A stretch of DNA of 64,000 bases from an uncultured Oscillospiraceae bacterium (GCA_934589675.1 CAKTOF010000008.1:1-64000); one strand, 5' to 3'; positions 25,086 through 34,678 are shown, counted from the first letter of the stretch. Made by a program: numbers and translations. Notes: generated from the letters alone by a model not told the origin.

Positions 25086-26260
25086 TGAAAGAACTCGAAC
25101 TGAAATACGGCTGCAACCCCAACCAGAAGCCGGCGCGCATCTATATGAAATCCGGCGAGCTGCCCATCACGGTCTTGAATGGCAAGCCCGGCTACATCAA
25201 CTTCATGGACGCGCTCAACTCCTGGCAGCTCGTCCGCCAGCTGAAGGCCGCCACAGGCCTGCCCGCCGCGGCGAGCTTCAAGCACGTCTCCCCCGCCGGC
25301 GCTGCCGTCGGTCTTCCGCTGAGCGATGTCGAAAAGCACATTTACTTCGTCGAGCCGGACGCGGAGCTGACGCCCGTCGCCTGCGCGTACATCCGCGCGC
25401 GCGGGGCTGACCGTCTGTGCTCCTACGGCGACTGGGCCGCCCTGTCTGACGTCTGCGACGCCGCGACGGCGCAGTACCTCAAGGCCGAGGTCTCCGACGG
25501 CATCATCGCGCCGGGCTATACCGACGAAGCCCTCGAGATCCTCAAGACGAAGAAAAAGGGCAACTACAACGTCGTCGCCATCGACCCGGACTACGAGCCG
25601 GCCGCCGACGAGCACCGCGACATTTTCGGCATCACGTTCGAGCAGGGCTACAACGCTCTGCCCATCACGACCGATATGCTCACGAACATCGTCACCGAGA
25701 ATCACGACCTGCCCGAGCAGGCAAAGATCGACCTTCTGTGCGCGCAGATCACGCTCAAATACACGCAGTCCAACTCCGTCTGCTATGTGAAAAACGGCCA
25801 GACCATCGGCGTCGGCGCAGGCCAGCAGAGCCGCATCCACTGCACGCGTCTGGCCGGCGACAAGGCGAACAACTGGTGGATGCGCCAGCATCCGAAGGTG
25901 CTCGGCCTTCAGTTTGTCCCCGGCATCCGCCGTCCGGACCGCGACAACGCCATCGACATCTACACGTCCGACGAGTATGAGGACATTCTGGCCGACGGCG
26001 TCTGGCAGCAAAGCTTCACCGTCAAGCCCGAACCGCTCACGCGCGAGGAGAAAAAGGCGTGGGTCGCGCAGCTTTCCGGCGTTTCGCTCGGCTCAGACGC
26101 GTTCTTCCCGTTCGGCGACAACGTCGAGCGCGCGCACAAGTCGGGCGTAGCCTACATCGTCCAGCCCGGCGGCTCCATCCGCGATGACCACGTCATCGAA
26201 ACGTGCAACAAGTACGGCATCGTCATGGCCTTCACCGGCAGCCGCCTGTTCCACCACTAA
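25085..26260 (+). CDS. purH: Stand-alone AICAR transformylase (PurH without IMP cyclohydrolase domain)
   Basis: A 391-residue AICAR formyltransferase. It begins directly at LELKYGCNPNQKPA, the start of the transformylase domain. SFKHVSPAGAAVG carries the catalytic Lys-His. KYTQSNSVCYVKNGQTIGVGAGQQSR and the C-terminal SDAFFPFGDNVERA and QPGGSIRDD segments are intact. The roughly 190-residue MGS-like IMP cyclohydrolase domain of usual PurH is absent, and no PurO-type cyclohydrolase is linked. Start: two adjacent ATGs (25082, 25085) overlap the purN stop; the second is better spaced from GAGGG. Confidence 0.92.
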   Translation: MKELELKYGCNPNQKPARIYMKSGELPITVLNGKPGYINFMDALNSWQLVRQLKAATGLPAAASFKHVSPAGAAVGLPLSDVEKHIYFVEPDAELTPVACAYIRARGADRLCSYGDWAALSDVCDAATAQYLKAEVSDGIIAPGYTDEALEILKTKKKGNYNVVAIDPDYEPAADEHRDIFGITFEQGYNALPITTDMLTNIVTENHDLPEQAKIDLLCAQITLKYTQSNSVCYVKNGQTIGVGAGQQSRIHCTRLAGDKANNWWMRQHPKVLGLQFVPGIRRPDRDNAIDIYTSDEYEDILADGVWQQSFTVKPEPLTREEKKAWVAQLSGVSLGSDAFFPFGDNVERAHKSGVAYIVQPGGSIRDDHVIETCNKYGIVMAFTGSRLFHH

Positions 26261-26271
26261 AGGAGGCGCGC

Positions 26272-27537
26272 ATGAAACTGCTTGTTGTAGGCGGCGGCGG
26301 GCGCGAGCACGCCATCATCCGCGCCCTGAAGAAGAACCCGTCCGTCGAGACGATCTACGCCCTGCCCGGCAACGGCGGCATCGCCGCCGACGCGCAGTGC
26401 GTGAACATCGGCGCGAAGGACATCGCCGCCATCGTCGATTTCGCGGTGCGCGAGAAGATCGACTTTGCCGTCGTCGCGCCGGACGACCCGCTCGTGCTCG
26501 GCGCGGTCGACGCGCTCGAGGCCGCCGGCATTCCCTGCTTCGGCCCGGAAAAGAAGGCCGCCATCATCGAGGGCAGCAAGGTCTTTTCCAAGGATCTTAT
26601 GAAAAAATACGGCATCCCGACCGCGCGCTATGAGGTGTTCACCGACGCCGGCGCGGCCATGGAGTACGTCAAGACCTGCCCGCTGCCGACCGTCGTCAAG
26701 GCAGACGGCCTTGCGCTCGGCAAGGGCGTCATCATCGCCGGCACGCGCGAGGAGGCAGCCGCCGCAATCGAGTCCATCATGCTCGAGCGCGCGTTCGGCG
26801 AGAGCGGCAGCCAGATCGTCATCGAGGAGTTCCTGACCGGCCCCGAGGTCTCCGTCCTCTCGTTCACGGACGGCAAGACCGTCGTGCCCATGGTCTCCTC
26901 CATGGATCACAAGCGCGCGAAGGATCACGACGAAGGCCTCAACACCGGTGGCATGGGCACGATCGCCCCGAACCCGTACTACACGCCGAAGATCGCCGCG
27001 CAGTGCATGGAGGAAATTTTCCTGCCGACGATGCGCGCCATGAACGCCGAGGGCCGCACGTTCCGCGGCTGCCTGTATTTCGGCCTCATGCTCACGCCGG
27101 ACGGCCCGAAGGTCATCGAGTACAACTGCCGCTTCGGCGACCCGGAGACGCAGGTCGTCCTCCCGCTGCTCAAGTCCGACCTTCTGACCATCATGCAGGC
27201 CGTTCATGACGGCCGCCTGTCCGAGGTGCCCGTGCGCTTTTCGGAAAAGAGCGCCTGCTGCGTCGTCCTCGCGTCCGAGGGCTACCCGCAGAAGTACGAG
27301 ACGGGTTACAAAATCACCGTTGACCCCGGCTTTGACGCGGAGCTCTACGTCGCGGGCGCAAAGCGCGACGGCGACACGCTCAAAACGGGCGGCGGCCGCG
27401 TGCTCGGCGTCGTCTCTACGGGTGACACGCTGCGCCAGGCCATCGACCGCGCCTACGAAAACGCCGCGCGCGTCCATTTTGACAACAAATACTGCCGCAC
27501 CGACATCGGCCAGCGCGCGCTCAAGGCGCTGACCTGA
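26272..27537 (+). CDS. purD: Phosphoribosylamine-glycine ligase PurD
   Basis: A 421-residue ATP-grasp GAR synthetase. It shows VVGGGGREHAI at the N-terminus and the KADGLALGKGVIIA ATP-grasp loop. IEEFLTGPEVSVLSF and the NTGGMGTIAPNPYYT signature follow, then EYNCRFGDPETQ. AAAGGAGG lies just upstream of ATG 26272. The gene is complete and in operon with purH (11-base gap) and purL (16-base gap). Confidence 0.97.
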   Translation: MKLLVVGGGGREHAIIRALKKNPSVETIYALPGNGGIAADAQCVNIGAKDIAAIVDFAVREKIDFAVVAPDDPLVLGAVDALEAAGIPCFGPEKKAAIIEGSKVFSKDLMKKYGIPTARYEVFTDAGAAMEYVKTCPLPTVVKADGLALGKGVIIAGTREEAAAAIESIMLERAFGESGSQIVIEEFLTGPEVSVLSFTDGKTVVPMVSSMDHKRAKDHDEGLNTGGMGTIAPNPYYTPKIAAQCMEEIFLPTMRAMNAEGRTFRGCLYFGLMLTPDGPKVIEYNCRFGDPETQVVLPLLKSDLLTIMQAVHDGRLSEVPVRFSEKSACCVVLASEGYPQKYETGYKITVDPGFDAELYVAGAKRDGDTLKTGGGRVLGVVSTGDTLRQAIDRAYENAARVHFDNKYCRTDIGQRALKALT

Positions 27538-27553
27538 CAGGAGGGAATCTCAC

Positions 27554-30500
27554 TTGGTCTATCGCATCTATGTGGAAAAAAAGCCGGAGCTTGCCCATGA
27601 GGCCAACGCGCTCAAGGGCGACCTGACCGGGCTGCTCGGTATGCGCGGCCTGACCTCGGTGCGCATCGTCAACCGTTACGACGTCGAGGGCATCTCCGAG
27701 GAGCTGTTTGCCGCGTCCGTCTCCACCGTGTTCTCCGAGCCGCAGCTCGACATCGCATCGGGTGAGCTGACCGGCACGGACCGCTGCGCCGTCTTCGCCG
27801 TGGAGTATCTGCCCGGCCAGTTCGACCAGCGCGCGGACTCCGCCGCGCAGTGCATCCAGCTCATCTCGCAGGGCGAGCGCCCGAGCGTGCGCACCGCGAA
27901 GGTCTACATTCTCCGCGGCGCGCTCACACCGGACGACGTCGCCGCCGTGAAAAAATACGTCATCAACCCGGTCGAGAGCCGCGAAGCGTCGCTGGAGCCC
28001 GTACAGACGCTCGCCATGGACTACGAAAAGCCCACCGCCGTCGCCACGATGGACGGCTTCCGCACGCTCGACACGGACGGCCTGAACGAATTCCTGAACG
28101 AATACGGCCTCGCCATGGATCTCGGCGACGTGCAGTTCTGTCAGGACTATTTCCGCAAGGAGGGCCGCGACCCGACCATTACGGAGATCCGCATGATCGA
28201 CACGTACTGGTCCGACCACTGCCGCCACACGACGTTCTCCACGACGATCGACCGCATCTCGTTCGCCGATCCCGTGCTCGAGCGCGCCTATGCGCGCTAT
28301 GTGGCCGCGAGAGCGCAGCTCGGCCGCACGAAGCCCATCAACCTCATGGACATCGGCACGCTCGCCGCGAAGATCCTCAAGAGTGAAGGCCGCCTGGGCG
28401 GCCTCGACGAGTCCGAGGAGATCAACGCCTGCACCGTGAAGATCAAGGTCGACACCGAGGCAGGCCCTGAGGACTGGCTGCTGCTCTTTAAAAACGAGAC
28501 GCACAACCACCCGACGGAAATTGAGCCCTTCGGCGGCGCGGCCACGTGCATCGGCGGCGCCATCCGCGACCCGCTCTCCGGCCGCAGCTACGTCTACGCG
28601 GCCATGCGCGTCACAGGCGCGGCCGACCCGCTCACGCCGGTCGAGGACACGCTGCCCGGCAAGCTGCCGCAGCGCAAGATCGTTACGACGGCTGCCGCGG
28701 GCTACTCGTCCTACGGCAACCAGATCGGCCTTGCGACCGGGCTCGTTTCCGAGGTCTATCACCCCGGCTATGCAGCCAAGCGCATGGAGGTCGGCGCGGT
28801 CATCGCCGCGGCGCCGGCCGAAAACGTCCGCCGCGAGACGCCCGCCCCGGGCGACGTCGTCATCCTGCTCGGCGGCCGCACCGGCCGCGACGGCTGCGGC
28901 GGCGCGACGGGCTCTTCGAAATCGCACACGCTCGAGTCGCTCGAGCACTGCGGCGCGGAGGTGCAGAAGGGCAACGCGCCCGAGGAGCGCAAGCTCCAGC
29001 GGCTGTTCCGCGATCCCGAGGCATCCCGCCGCATCAAGCGCTGCAACGACTTCGGCGCGGGCGGCGTCTCCGTCGCCGTCGGCGAGCTGGCCGACAGCCT
29101 CGACATTTTGCTCGACGCCGTGCCGAAAAAATACGAGGGTCTCGACGGCACGGAGCTTGCCATCTCCGAATCGCAGGAGCGCATGGCCGTCGTCGTCGCG
29201 CCGGAGGACGCAGACGCGTTCTGCGCACTTGCTGACCGCGAGAACATCGAAGCGACCGTCGTCGCGACGGTCACGGACACCGGCCGCCTCGTCATGCACT
29301 GGAACGGCAATACGATCGTCGACATCTCGCGTGAATTTCTAAATTCCAACGGCGCCGAGAAGCACATCGACATCGAGACGGCCGCCCCGCAGGACTTCTC
29401 CCGCCCCGTCCCGGCCGATTTTGGTTCCGGGATGCAGGCGCTCGCGGGCGACCTGAACGCCTGCTCGCAGCGCGGCCTGTCTGAGCGCTTTGACTCCACG
29501 ATCGGCGCGGGCAGCGTGCTCATGCCGTTCGGCGGCAAGTATCAGCGCACCCCCATTGAAGCCATGGTGCACAAGATCTCCCGCGAGGTTGGCGACACGG
29601 ACACCGTCTCGTTCATGTCCTGGGGCCTCAACCCGTATATCTCGGAAAAGAGCCCGTACCACGGCGCATATCTCGCCGTCGTGGAGTCGGCAGCGAAGCT
29701 CGTTGCGACCGGCGCGGCGTTTTCCGACGTCTACCTGAGCTTTCAGGAGTATTTTGCCAAGCCCGGCCGCGAGCCCGGCCGCTGGGGTCAGCCGCTCTCG
29801 GCGCTGCTCGGCGCATTTGAGGCGCAGCTCGACCTCGGCATCGCCGCCATCGGCGGCAAGGACTCCATGAGCGGCACGTTCGAGCACCTCGACGTCCCGC
29901 CGACGCTCATCTCGTTCGCCGTGACGACCGGAAAACTCACCGACGTCATCTCGCCGGAGTTCAAGGCGGCCGGGCACAAGCTCATCTGGCTGCGCCCCGA
30001 GCTGACTGAGGAGGGCCTGCCGGAGCCGCAGTCGCTTCTGGCGCTCTTCGCGCGCGTAACGGAGCTGATGCGGGCAAGCAAGGTCGCCGCAGCGTACACG
30101 CCGGGCTACGGCGGCGCGGCTGAGGCCGTGCTGAAGATGACGCTCGGCAACCGCATCGGCTTCCGCTTTGAAGACGGCGTGACGCTGTCTGAGCTGTTCT
30201 CGTACTCGTACGGCTCGCTGCTGCTCGAGGTCACAGATGAGATCCCGGACGCATTGGTCCTTGGCGAGACGATCCACTCCGACGTGCTCATTTTCGAGGG
30301 CAAGAGCGTCGAGCTTGCGCAGCTGCGAGAGGTGTATGAGGGCAAGCTCGAGCCCGTCTATCCCTGCAACATTTCCCAGACGCCGCGCGAGATCGAAGCG
30401 CCGCGCCACGCCGCAGGCAGCTGGCCGAAGGCCAGAACGCACATCGCGCGCCCGCGCGTGCTCATCCCCGTCTTCCCCGGCACGAACTGCGAGTATGACA

Positions 30501-31246
30501 CAGCCAAGGCGCTTCGCCGCGCCGGCGCGGAGCCGGAGATCATGATCCTGCGCAACCTGACGAGCGACGGCGTGCGTGAATCGGTCGCGGCGTTCGCCGA
30601 AAAGGTGCGCTCGGCGCAGATGATCTTTGTCCCCGGCGGCTTTTCCGGCGGCGACGAGCCGGACGGCTCGGGCAAGTTCATCACGGCGTTCTTCCGCAAC
30701 GGCGCCATCCGCGACGCGGTCAACGACCTGCTCACCTGCCGGGATGGTCTCATGGCCGGCATCTGCAACGGCTTCCAGGCGCTCATCAAGCTCGGTCTCG
30801 TCCCCTACGGTGAGATCCGCGAGCCGGACGCAGGCGCCCCGACGCTAACGTTCAACACGATCGGCCGCCACCAGAGCAAGCTCGTGCGCACGCGCATCGT
30901 CTCGAACAAGTCGCCGTGGCTGATGAAGACGCAGCCGGACGAGATCTACACCGTGCCCATTTCGCACGGCGAAGGCCGCTTCCTCGCGTCCGAGGAGGTC
31001 ATCCGCGCGCTCGCCGCCAACGGCCAGATCGCCACGCAGTACGTCGATCCGGACGGTAAGCCCGCCTATGACGTCGCCTTCAACCCGAACGACTCGGCCT
31101 GGGCCATCGAGGGCATCACGTCGCCCGACGGCCGCGTCCTCGGCAAGATGGGGCACTCCGAGCGCATCGGTACGGGGCTCTATCAGAACGTCCCCGGCAC
31201 ATTTGAAATGGGGCTGTTTGAATCGGCCGTCGAGTATTTCCGTTAA
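27554..31246 (+). CDS. purL: FGAM synthase, long single-chain form (PurL fused to glutaminase)
   Basis: A 1230-residue phosphoribosylformylglycinamidine synthase combining PurS-like, PurL and PurQ parts in one chain. Near residue 310 is LFKNETHNHPTEIEPFGG. GCGGATGSSKSHTLES and CNDFGAGGVSVAVGEL mark the synthase core. The C-terminal class I glutaminase has FPGTNCEYD, FVPGGFSGGDEPDG, the nucleophile Cys in AGICNGFQA, and ISHGEGRF. Most Firmicutes use separate PurS, PurQ and PurL; the long form is found in some gut Clostridia and other phyla. TTG start with AGGAGGG nine bases upstream. A strong terminator follows. Confidence 0.96.
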   Translation: MVYRIYVEKKPELAHEANALKGDLTGLLGMRGLTSVRIVNRYDVEGISEELFAASVSTVFSEPQLDIASGELTGTDRCAVFAVEYLPGQFDQRADSAAQCIQLISQGERPSVRTAKVYILRGALTPDDVAAVKKYVINPVESREASLEPVQTLAMDYEKPTAVATMDGFRTLDTDGLNEFLNEYGLAMDLGDVQFCQDYFRKEGRDPTITEIRMIDTYWSDHCRHTTFSTTIDRISFADPVLERAYARYVAARAQLGRTKPINLMDIGTLAAKILKSEGRLGGLDESEEINACTVKIKVDTEAGPEDWLLLFKNETHNHPTEIEPFGGAATCIGGAIRDPLSGRSYVYAAMRVTGAADPLTPVEDTLPGKLPQRKIVTTAAAGYSSYGNQIGLATGLVSEVYHPGYAAKRMEVGAVIAAAPAENVRRETPAPGDVVILLGGRTGRDGCGGATGSSKSHTLESLEHCGAEVQKGNAPEERKLQRLFRDPEASRRIKRCNDFGAGGVSVAVGELADSLDILLDAVPKKYEGLDGTELAISESQERMAVVVAPEDADAFCALADRENIEATVVATVTDTGRLVMHWNGNTIVDISREFLNSNGAEKHIDIETAAPQDFSRPVPADFGSGMQALAGDLNACSQRGLSERFDSTIGAGSVLMPFGGKYQRTPIEAMVHKISREVGDTDTVSFMSWGLNPYISEKSPYHGAYLAVVESAAKLVATGAAFSDVYLSFQEYFAKPGREPGRWGQPLSALLGAFEAQLDLGIAAIGGKDSMSGTFEHLDVPPTLISFAVTTGKLTDVISPEFKAAGHKLIWLRPELTEEGLPEPQSLLALFARVTELMRASKVAAAYTPGYGGAAEAVLKMTLGNRIGFRFEDGVTLSELFSYSYGSLLLEVTDEIPDALVLGETIHSDVLIFEGKSVELAQLREVYEGKLEPVYPCNISQTPREIEAPRHAAGSWPKARTHIARPRVLIPVFPGTNCEYDTAKALRRAGAEPEIMILRNLTSDGVRESVAAFAEKVRSAQMIFVPGGFSGGDEPDGSGKFITAFFRNGAIRDAVNDLLTCRDGLMAGICNGFQALIKLGLVPYGEIREPDAGAPTLTFNTIGRHQSKLVRTRIVSNKSPWLMKTQPDEIYTVPISHGEGRFLASEEVIRALAANGQIATQYVDPDGKPAYDVAFNPNDSAWAIEGITSPDGRVLGKMGHSERIGTGLYQNVPGTFEMGLFESAVEYFR

Positions 31247-31254
31247 ACACAAAC

Positions 31255-31294
31255 AAAAACCGCCGAGATTCCACGAGGGATCTCGGCGGTTTTG
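31255..31294. terminator. Bidirectional terminator between purL and the SLH gene
   Basis: ACCGCCGAGAT (31259-31269), ten-base loop, ATCTCGGCGGT (31280-31290). It has T and A runs on the two sides and sits between convergent genes. Confidence 0.93.
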
Positions 31295-31310
31295 TATTTA
31301 AGCAGGGATC

Positions 31311-33263
31311 TTAATTCTGATACGCGCGGTACAGCAGTACGATCATCTGCGCGCGGGTGCAGGGGCTCGCCGGGGCAAACAGGTCGCTTGTGAGGCCCGT
31401 CGTGATTCCGTTCTCAGCCGCCCAAGCGACCGCGCCCTCATAGTAGCTGCCTGCTGGCACGTCGGAGAACGGAGCCGCGCCCTTGGCCTGGCCGCCGAGC
31501 GCGCGGCGCAGGAGCGTCACGCCCTGCGCGCGGGAGCAGACGGCGTCCGGGCTGAATTTTCCGCCGCCCGTGCCGTTCGTGATGCCGTTTTCAGCGGCCC
31601 ATGCAACGGCCCTGGCATAGTAGCTGTCCGCGGGGACGTCGGTGAAGCCGCTCTCGCCCTTCGGTTCGGGCGAACCGGCCGCGCGCCATAAGAATGTAAC
31701 GACCTGCGCGCGGGTGCAGACCGCGTTCGGCTCAAAATTCCCGCCGAGCCCCAGCGCAATGCCCTTCTCCGCCGCCCACTTCACGGCGTCGTAGTAGCTG
31801 TCGTCCGCAGACACGTCCGCAAACGGGCTCTTCTCTGGCTTCGTCGGGGTGGTCGGGTAGGTCGGGTACACCGGCTGCACACGCTGAAGCTCGATGGTCT
31901 GCGTGTGCGTCGCAGCGTCCGCCGAGATCGTGATGTCTTTTTTGACCGTCTCGTACTGGTCGGCGGTCACCTCAAGCGCATATGTTCCGGCTTCCAGCAG
32001 AGCCGTTTTTTCAGTTTCCTGCCCACCAAGCTTGATCGTCACGTTGGACAGTCCCTCCGGCGTCACGACAAACGTGACCTTGTAGCGCATATTGGGCAGC
32101 AGCGGCGTGCGACCCTCTTCATAGCGGTACTGTCCGCCGCCCGCTGTGATCTCCTTGTAAAAGTCCTCGGTCGTCATTTCCGCGGCCGTCTTCGCAGTGC
32201 CCGCCGCAATGCTGCCGCCGCAGGCCGGAACGGATTCCGTCTCCGCATAGTAGTTGTTTGCAAAAGTTGGTGCACCGGAACTGATCTTGCCGATGATGCT
32301 GCCAAGGCGCGCAAAGGGCGCAGTGCCCTCATACTGCGACAGGTCGATGCTGCCCGCGAAGTAGCAGTTGGTGATCCCGTCCGCACCGTACACCGTGCCG
32401 ACAAGACCGCCCATGTTCCAAATCGGTCTCCCGATCGGCGTCATGCTGCCGGTGGAATAACTGTTCGAGAGCTTTACGCCCGAGCTGAGGCTGCCGACGA
32501 GGCCGCCTGCTTGGGGCGCATTGATGATCATATCTGCGGTGTTTTCGCAGAAGCTTACCTCTGCGTTGCTGCCCGAGATATACCCAGCGATGCCGCCCGC
32601 ACAGAGACTGCCCATGTCGCCCGTAATCGTAAAGCTGCCTTTGCTCCGGCAGTAGTCGATCACGGTGTCCTCTGCATAGCCGCAAAGGCCGATGAAGCCA
32701 TAGATGTGCTTTCCATTGTTATTGATTGTCATGTCAGAGACGCAGTCCGTGATCTGGCAGCCCGCAGCCAATCCGGCGATTGCGCCAAAGGCGTTGTACT
32801 TTTTCTCCGCCGTCACATCAATCGTTCCGCGGATCGTCAGCCCCGTCACGGTCGCATTCTCGATGTAGCCGAAGAATCCGACTGGCGCATATTCGATCGC
32901 GCCGTATTCCTGCGAGAAGTCAAGATTGGAAATGACATGGCCGTTGCCGTAGAATGTTCCGCAGAAGTAGTGGGCAACATCAGCGTTTTCATCGGCGCAG
33001 CCGATGGACGTCCACTCCACTCCGGTCATGTCCAGATCGCGCTCCAGCGTCACAACAGCGCCCTTGTTTTTATCATATCTGCCCTCGTTGACCTCTTTTG
33101 CAAACGTGAGCAGGTCGTCGACCGACGCGATTGCCGTATGGATTGGCGCCGGCTCCGGCTCTTCCGTGGGCTGATGCACTGTTTCGTCTGCCGCCAGCGC
33201 CGTCGGCAGGAGCATCAGGCACAGGACCAGAATGGCGAGCAAGCTTACGATCCGTTTCTTCAT
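31311..33263 (-). CDS. Secreted surface protein: GLUG-like repeats, PEGA domain, three SLH domains
   Basis: A 650-residue exported protein. A signal peptide (MKKRIVSLLAILVLCLMLLPTALA) precedes a region of about 300 residues with repeated glycine-rich GLUG-like units (GFFGYIENATVTGL, AGGIAGYISGS, GGLVGSLSSG, GGLVGTVYG). These probably form a beta-solenoid. A PEGA-like domain follows (VTFVVTPEGLSNVTIKLGG, about 395-460). Three C-terminal SLH domains (from about 475) contain TRAQ/SRAQ motifs that bind secondary cell-wall polymer. Role inferred: cell-wall-attached surface structure, possibly adhesion or S-layer related. The ribosome site AAAGGAGA is about 10 bases from ATG 33263. Confidence 0.88.
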   Translation of the reverse strand: MKKRIVSLLAILVLCLMLLPTALAADETVHQPTEEPEPAPIHTAIASVDDLLTFAKEVNEGRYDKNKGAVVTLERDLDMTGVEWTSIGCADENADVAHYFCGTFYGNGHVISNLDFSQEYGAIEYAPVGFFGYIENATVTGLTIRGTIDVTAEKKYNAFGAIAGLAAGCQITDCVSDMTINNNGKHIYGFIGLCGYAEDTVIDYCRSKGSFTITGDMGSLCAGGIAGYISGSNAEVSFCENTADMIINAPQAGGLVGSLSSGVKLSNSYSTGSMTPIGRPIWNMGGLVGTVYGADGITNCYFAGSIDLSQYEGTAPFARLGSIIGKISSGAPTFANNYYAETESVPACGGSIAAGTAKTAAEMTTEDFYKEITAGGGQYRYEEGRTPLLPNMRYKVTFVVTPEGLSNVTIKLGGQETEKTALLEAGTYALEVTADQYETVKKDITISADAATHTQTIELQRVQPVYPTYPTTPTKPEKSPFADVSADDSYYDAVKWAAEKGIALGLGGNFEPNAVCTRAQVVTFLWRAAGSPEPKGESGFTDVPADSYYARAVAWAAENGITNGTGGGKFSPDAVCSRAQGVTLLRRALGGQAKGAAPFSDVPAGSYYEGAVAWAAENGITTGLTSDLFAPASPCTRAQMIVLLYRAYQN

Positions 33264-33324
33264 GGCACAGCGTCTCCTTTCCTCTCGCGCGAATACCGCG
33301 CGCGCCCGGCGATCAGGAGGGTAT

Positions 33325-33365
33325 CAGTCCGTGGGTGCCCCACGGACTGAGGGAGGTACCTCCCT
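33325..33365. repeat. Two tandem perfect palindromes (REP-like)
   Basis: CAGTCCGTGGG (33325-33335) and CCCACGGACTG (33339-33349) form an 11-bp stem with a three-base loop. It is followed at once by the 16-base perfect palindrome AGGGAGGTACCTCCCT (33350-33365). Neither has a T run. In the SLH transcript they would form a double stem-loop about 60 bases before the ribosome site. Copy number in the genome cannot be judged here. Confidence 0.6.
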
Positions 33366-33393
33366 CGCCAATTTTGTTTTCTATCATATTTTC

Positions 33394-33421
33394 ATTATAT
33401 CTACATTTTTTGCGGATGCAA
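33394..33421 (-). promoter_or_regulatory. Candidate promoter of the SLH gene
   Basis: On the minus strand: TTGCAT (33421-33416), 16-base spacer, perfect TATAAT (33399-33394). The -35 is weak. Confidence 0.45.
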
Positions 33422-33453
33422 GACCCTGCGCAGGTATATCCGAAAAATTCCAT

Positions 33454-33487
33454 AAAAAAACGCCGGAGCACGCTCCGGCGTTTTTTT
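33454..33487. terminator. Strong bidirectional terminator downstream of the sugar ABC operon
   Basis: Seven A, CGCCGGAGC (33461-33469), AC, GCTCCGGCG (33472-33480), seven T. It lies 170 bases beyond the permease stop on the minus strand and upstream of the SLH promoter. Confidence 0.92.
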
Positions 33488-33658
33488 ATAAGCCTCGCAG
33501 GGTTTGCGCCCGCAGGCGCAAATCACAAATTGGGATCACTTTTCCGGGGCGTGTACCTCGGGGAAAATACCGCTCGGCCTGCAAGCGTGCGCGCCTGTGG
33601 CGCGTGCGACGCAGTCAGTCCGCAAGCGCCTCCAAATAAGAGCCAGGCGAAGCGGGTC

Positions 33659-34678
33659 TCATTTGGTTTCCACCGGCGGCTGGCCTGTGACCTTCTTGGC
33701 CGCATTGGCGGCCGCGCGGGTCTGGAGGGTATCCATCGTGACGGCCGCGAGCAGGACGACGCCGAGGGCGACATACTGCCAGTACTGGTTGAGGTTGAGG
33801 AAGTTCATGCCGGAGTTCAGCACGCCGATGATGAGCACGCCGACGACCATGTTGCTCATTTTGCCGCCGCCGCCGCCCATCTTGACGCCGCCGAGCATCG
33901 CACCGGCCATGACGGTGAATTCCGTGCCGATGCCCATGGAGTTGTTGACCGCGCCGATCTTACCGACGTTCACGACCTGCGCGACGCCGAAGAAGAAACC
34001 GGCCAGCGCGAAGATCGCAATGCGCATCTTCGCGACCGAGACGCCCGAGAGCGCGACGGCGTCCGGGTTGGAGCCGAGGGCGTAGACGTTGCGGCCAAAA
34101 CGCGTCTTGTTGAGGATGAACGACCCGAGCACGACCATGGCGATCATAACAATGACGCCCGACTTCAGGTAGCCGATGCCGATGGGGATGTTGTACCCGC
34201 CGAGGATCTTGAACCCGTCGGACAGGTCGCGGAACGTCTTACTGACGCCGCCGGTCAGCAGGTACGCCGCACCGTTTAAGATGTACTGCGTCGCCAGCGT
34301 GATGATGAACGGGAACACCTTCAGCCACGAGTACACGACGCCGTTGAACGCCGACAGCAGCACCGCGAGCACGACGCCGCTGAGCAGCGTCATGAAAAAG
34401 CCGGTGTGCTGGTTGATCATCGCCATCGCGATGCCGACCGTCGCAAGCAAAAAGCCCGTCGAGAGGTCCATGGCGCCGCCGAGCATAATGAACGTGATGC
34501 CGATGCCGATGATGACAAGGTACGCGTTCTGACCGAGGATGTTCAGGATGTTCGCGGCGGACAGGAACTGCCGCCCCGCGACGATCGGCCCGAGAATGCC
34601 GAACATGACGAGCAGCGCGATGAGCACGAGCACCATCATGTAGTCACGCAGGATGTTGGAAAAACTTCTTTTCTTCAT
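33659..34678 (-). CDS. Sugar-type ABC transporter permease (RbsC/XylH family)
   Basis: A 339-residue permease of the BPD_transp_2 family with eight to ten hydrophobic segments. Characteristic sequences are GGAMDLSTGFLLA, the TLATQYILNG segment, FGRNVYALGSNPDAVALSGV and the C-terminal GAMLGG loop. It forms the membrane channel of the importer encoded with the adjacent ATPase and lipoprotein. It starts seven bases after the ATPase stop. Substrate class (monosaccharide or nucleoside) is inferred from family only. Confidence 0.92.
   Translation of the reverse strand: MKKRSFSNILRDYMMVLVLIALLVMFGILGPIVAGRQFLSAANILNILGQNAYLVIIGIGITFIMLGGAMDLSTGFLLATVGIAMAMINQHTGFFMTLLSGVVLAVLLSAFNGVVYSWLKVFPFIITLATQYILNGAAYLLTGGVSKTFRDLSDGFKILGGYNIPIGIGYLKSGVIVMIAMVVLGSFILNKTRFGRNVYALGSNPDAVALSGVSVAKMRIAIFALAGFFFGVAQVVNVGKIGAVNNSMGIGTEFTVMAGAMLGGVKMGGGGGKMSNMVVGVLIIGVLNSGMNFLNLNQYWQYVALGVVLLAAVTMDTLQTRAAANAAKKVTGQPPVETK

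Larger units (their letters stand above)
33264..33658. other. 395-bp non-coding interval, hairpin-rich
   Basis: No gene was found between the SLH gene and the ABC permease gene (both on the minus strand). The interval holds two tandem palindromes (33325-33365), an AT-rich stretch with a candidate minus promoter (33394-33421) and a strong bidirectional terminator (33454-33487). It also has a hairpin TTTGCGCC-CGCA-GGCGCAAA (33503-33522). The last 140 bases show no further structure I can name. Confidence 0.6.
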
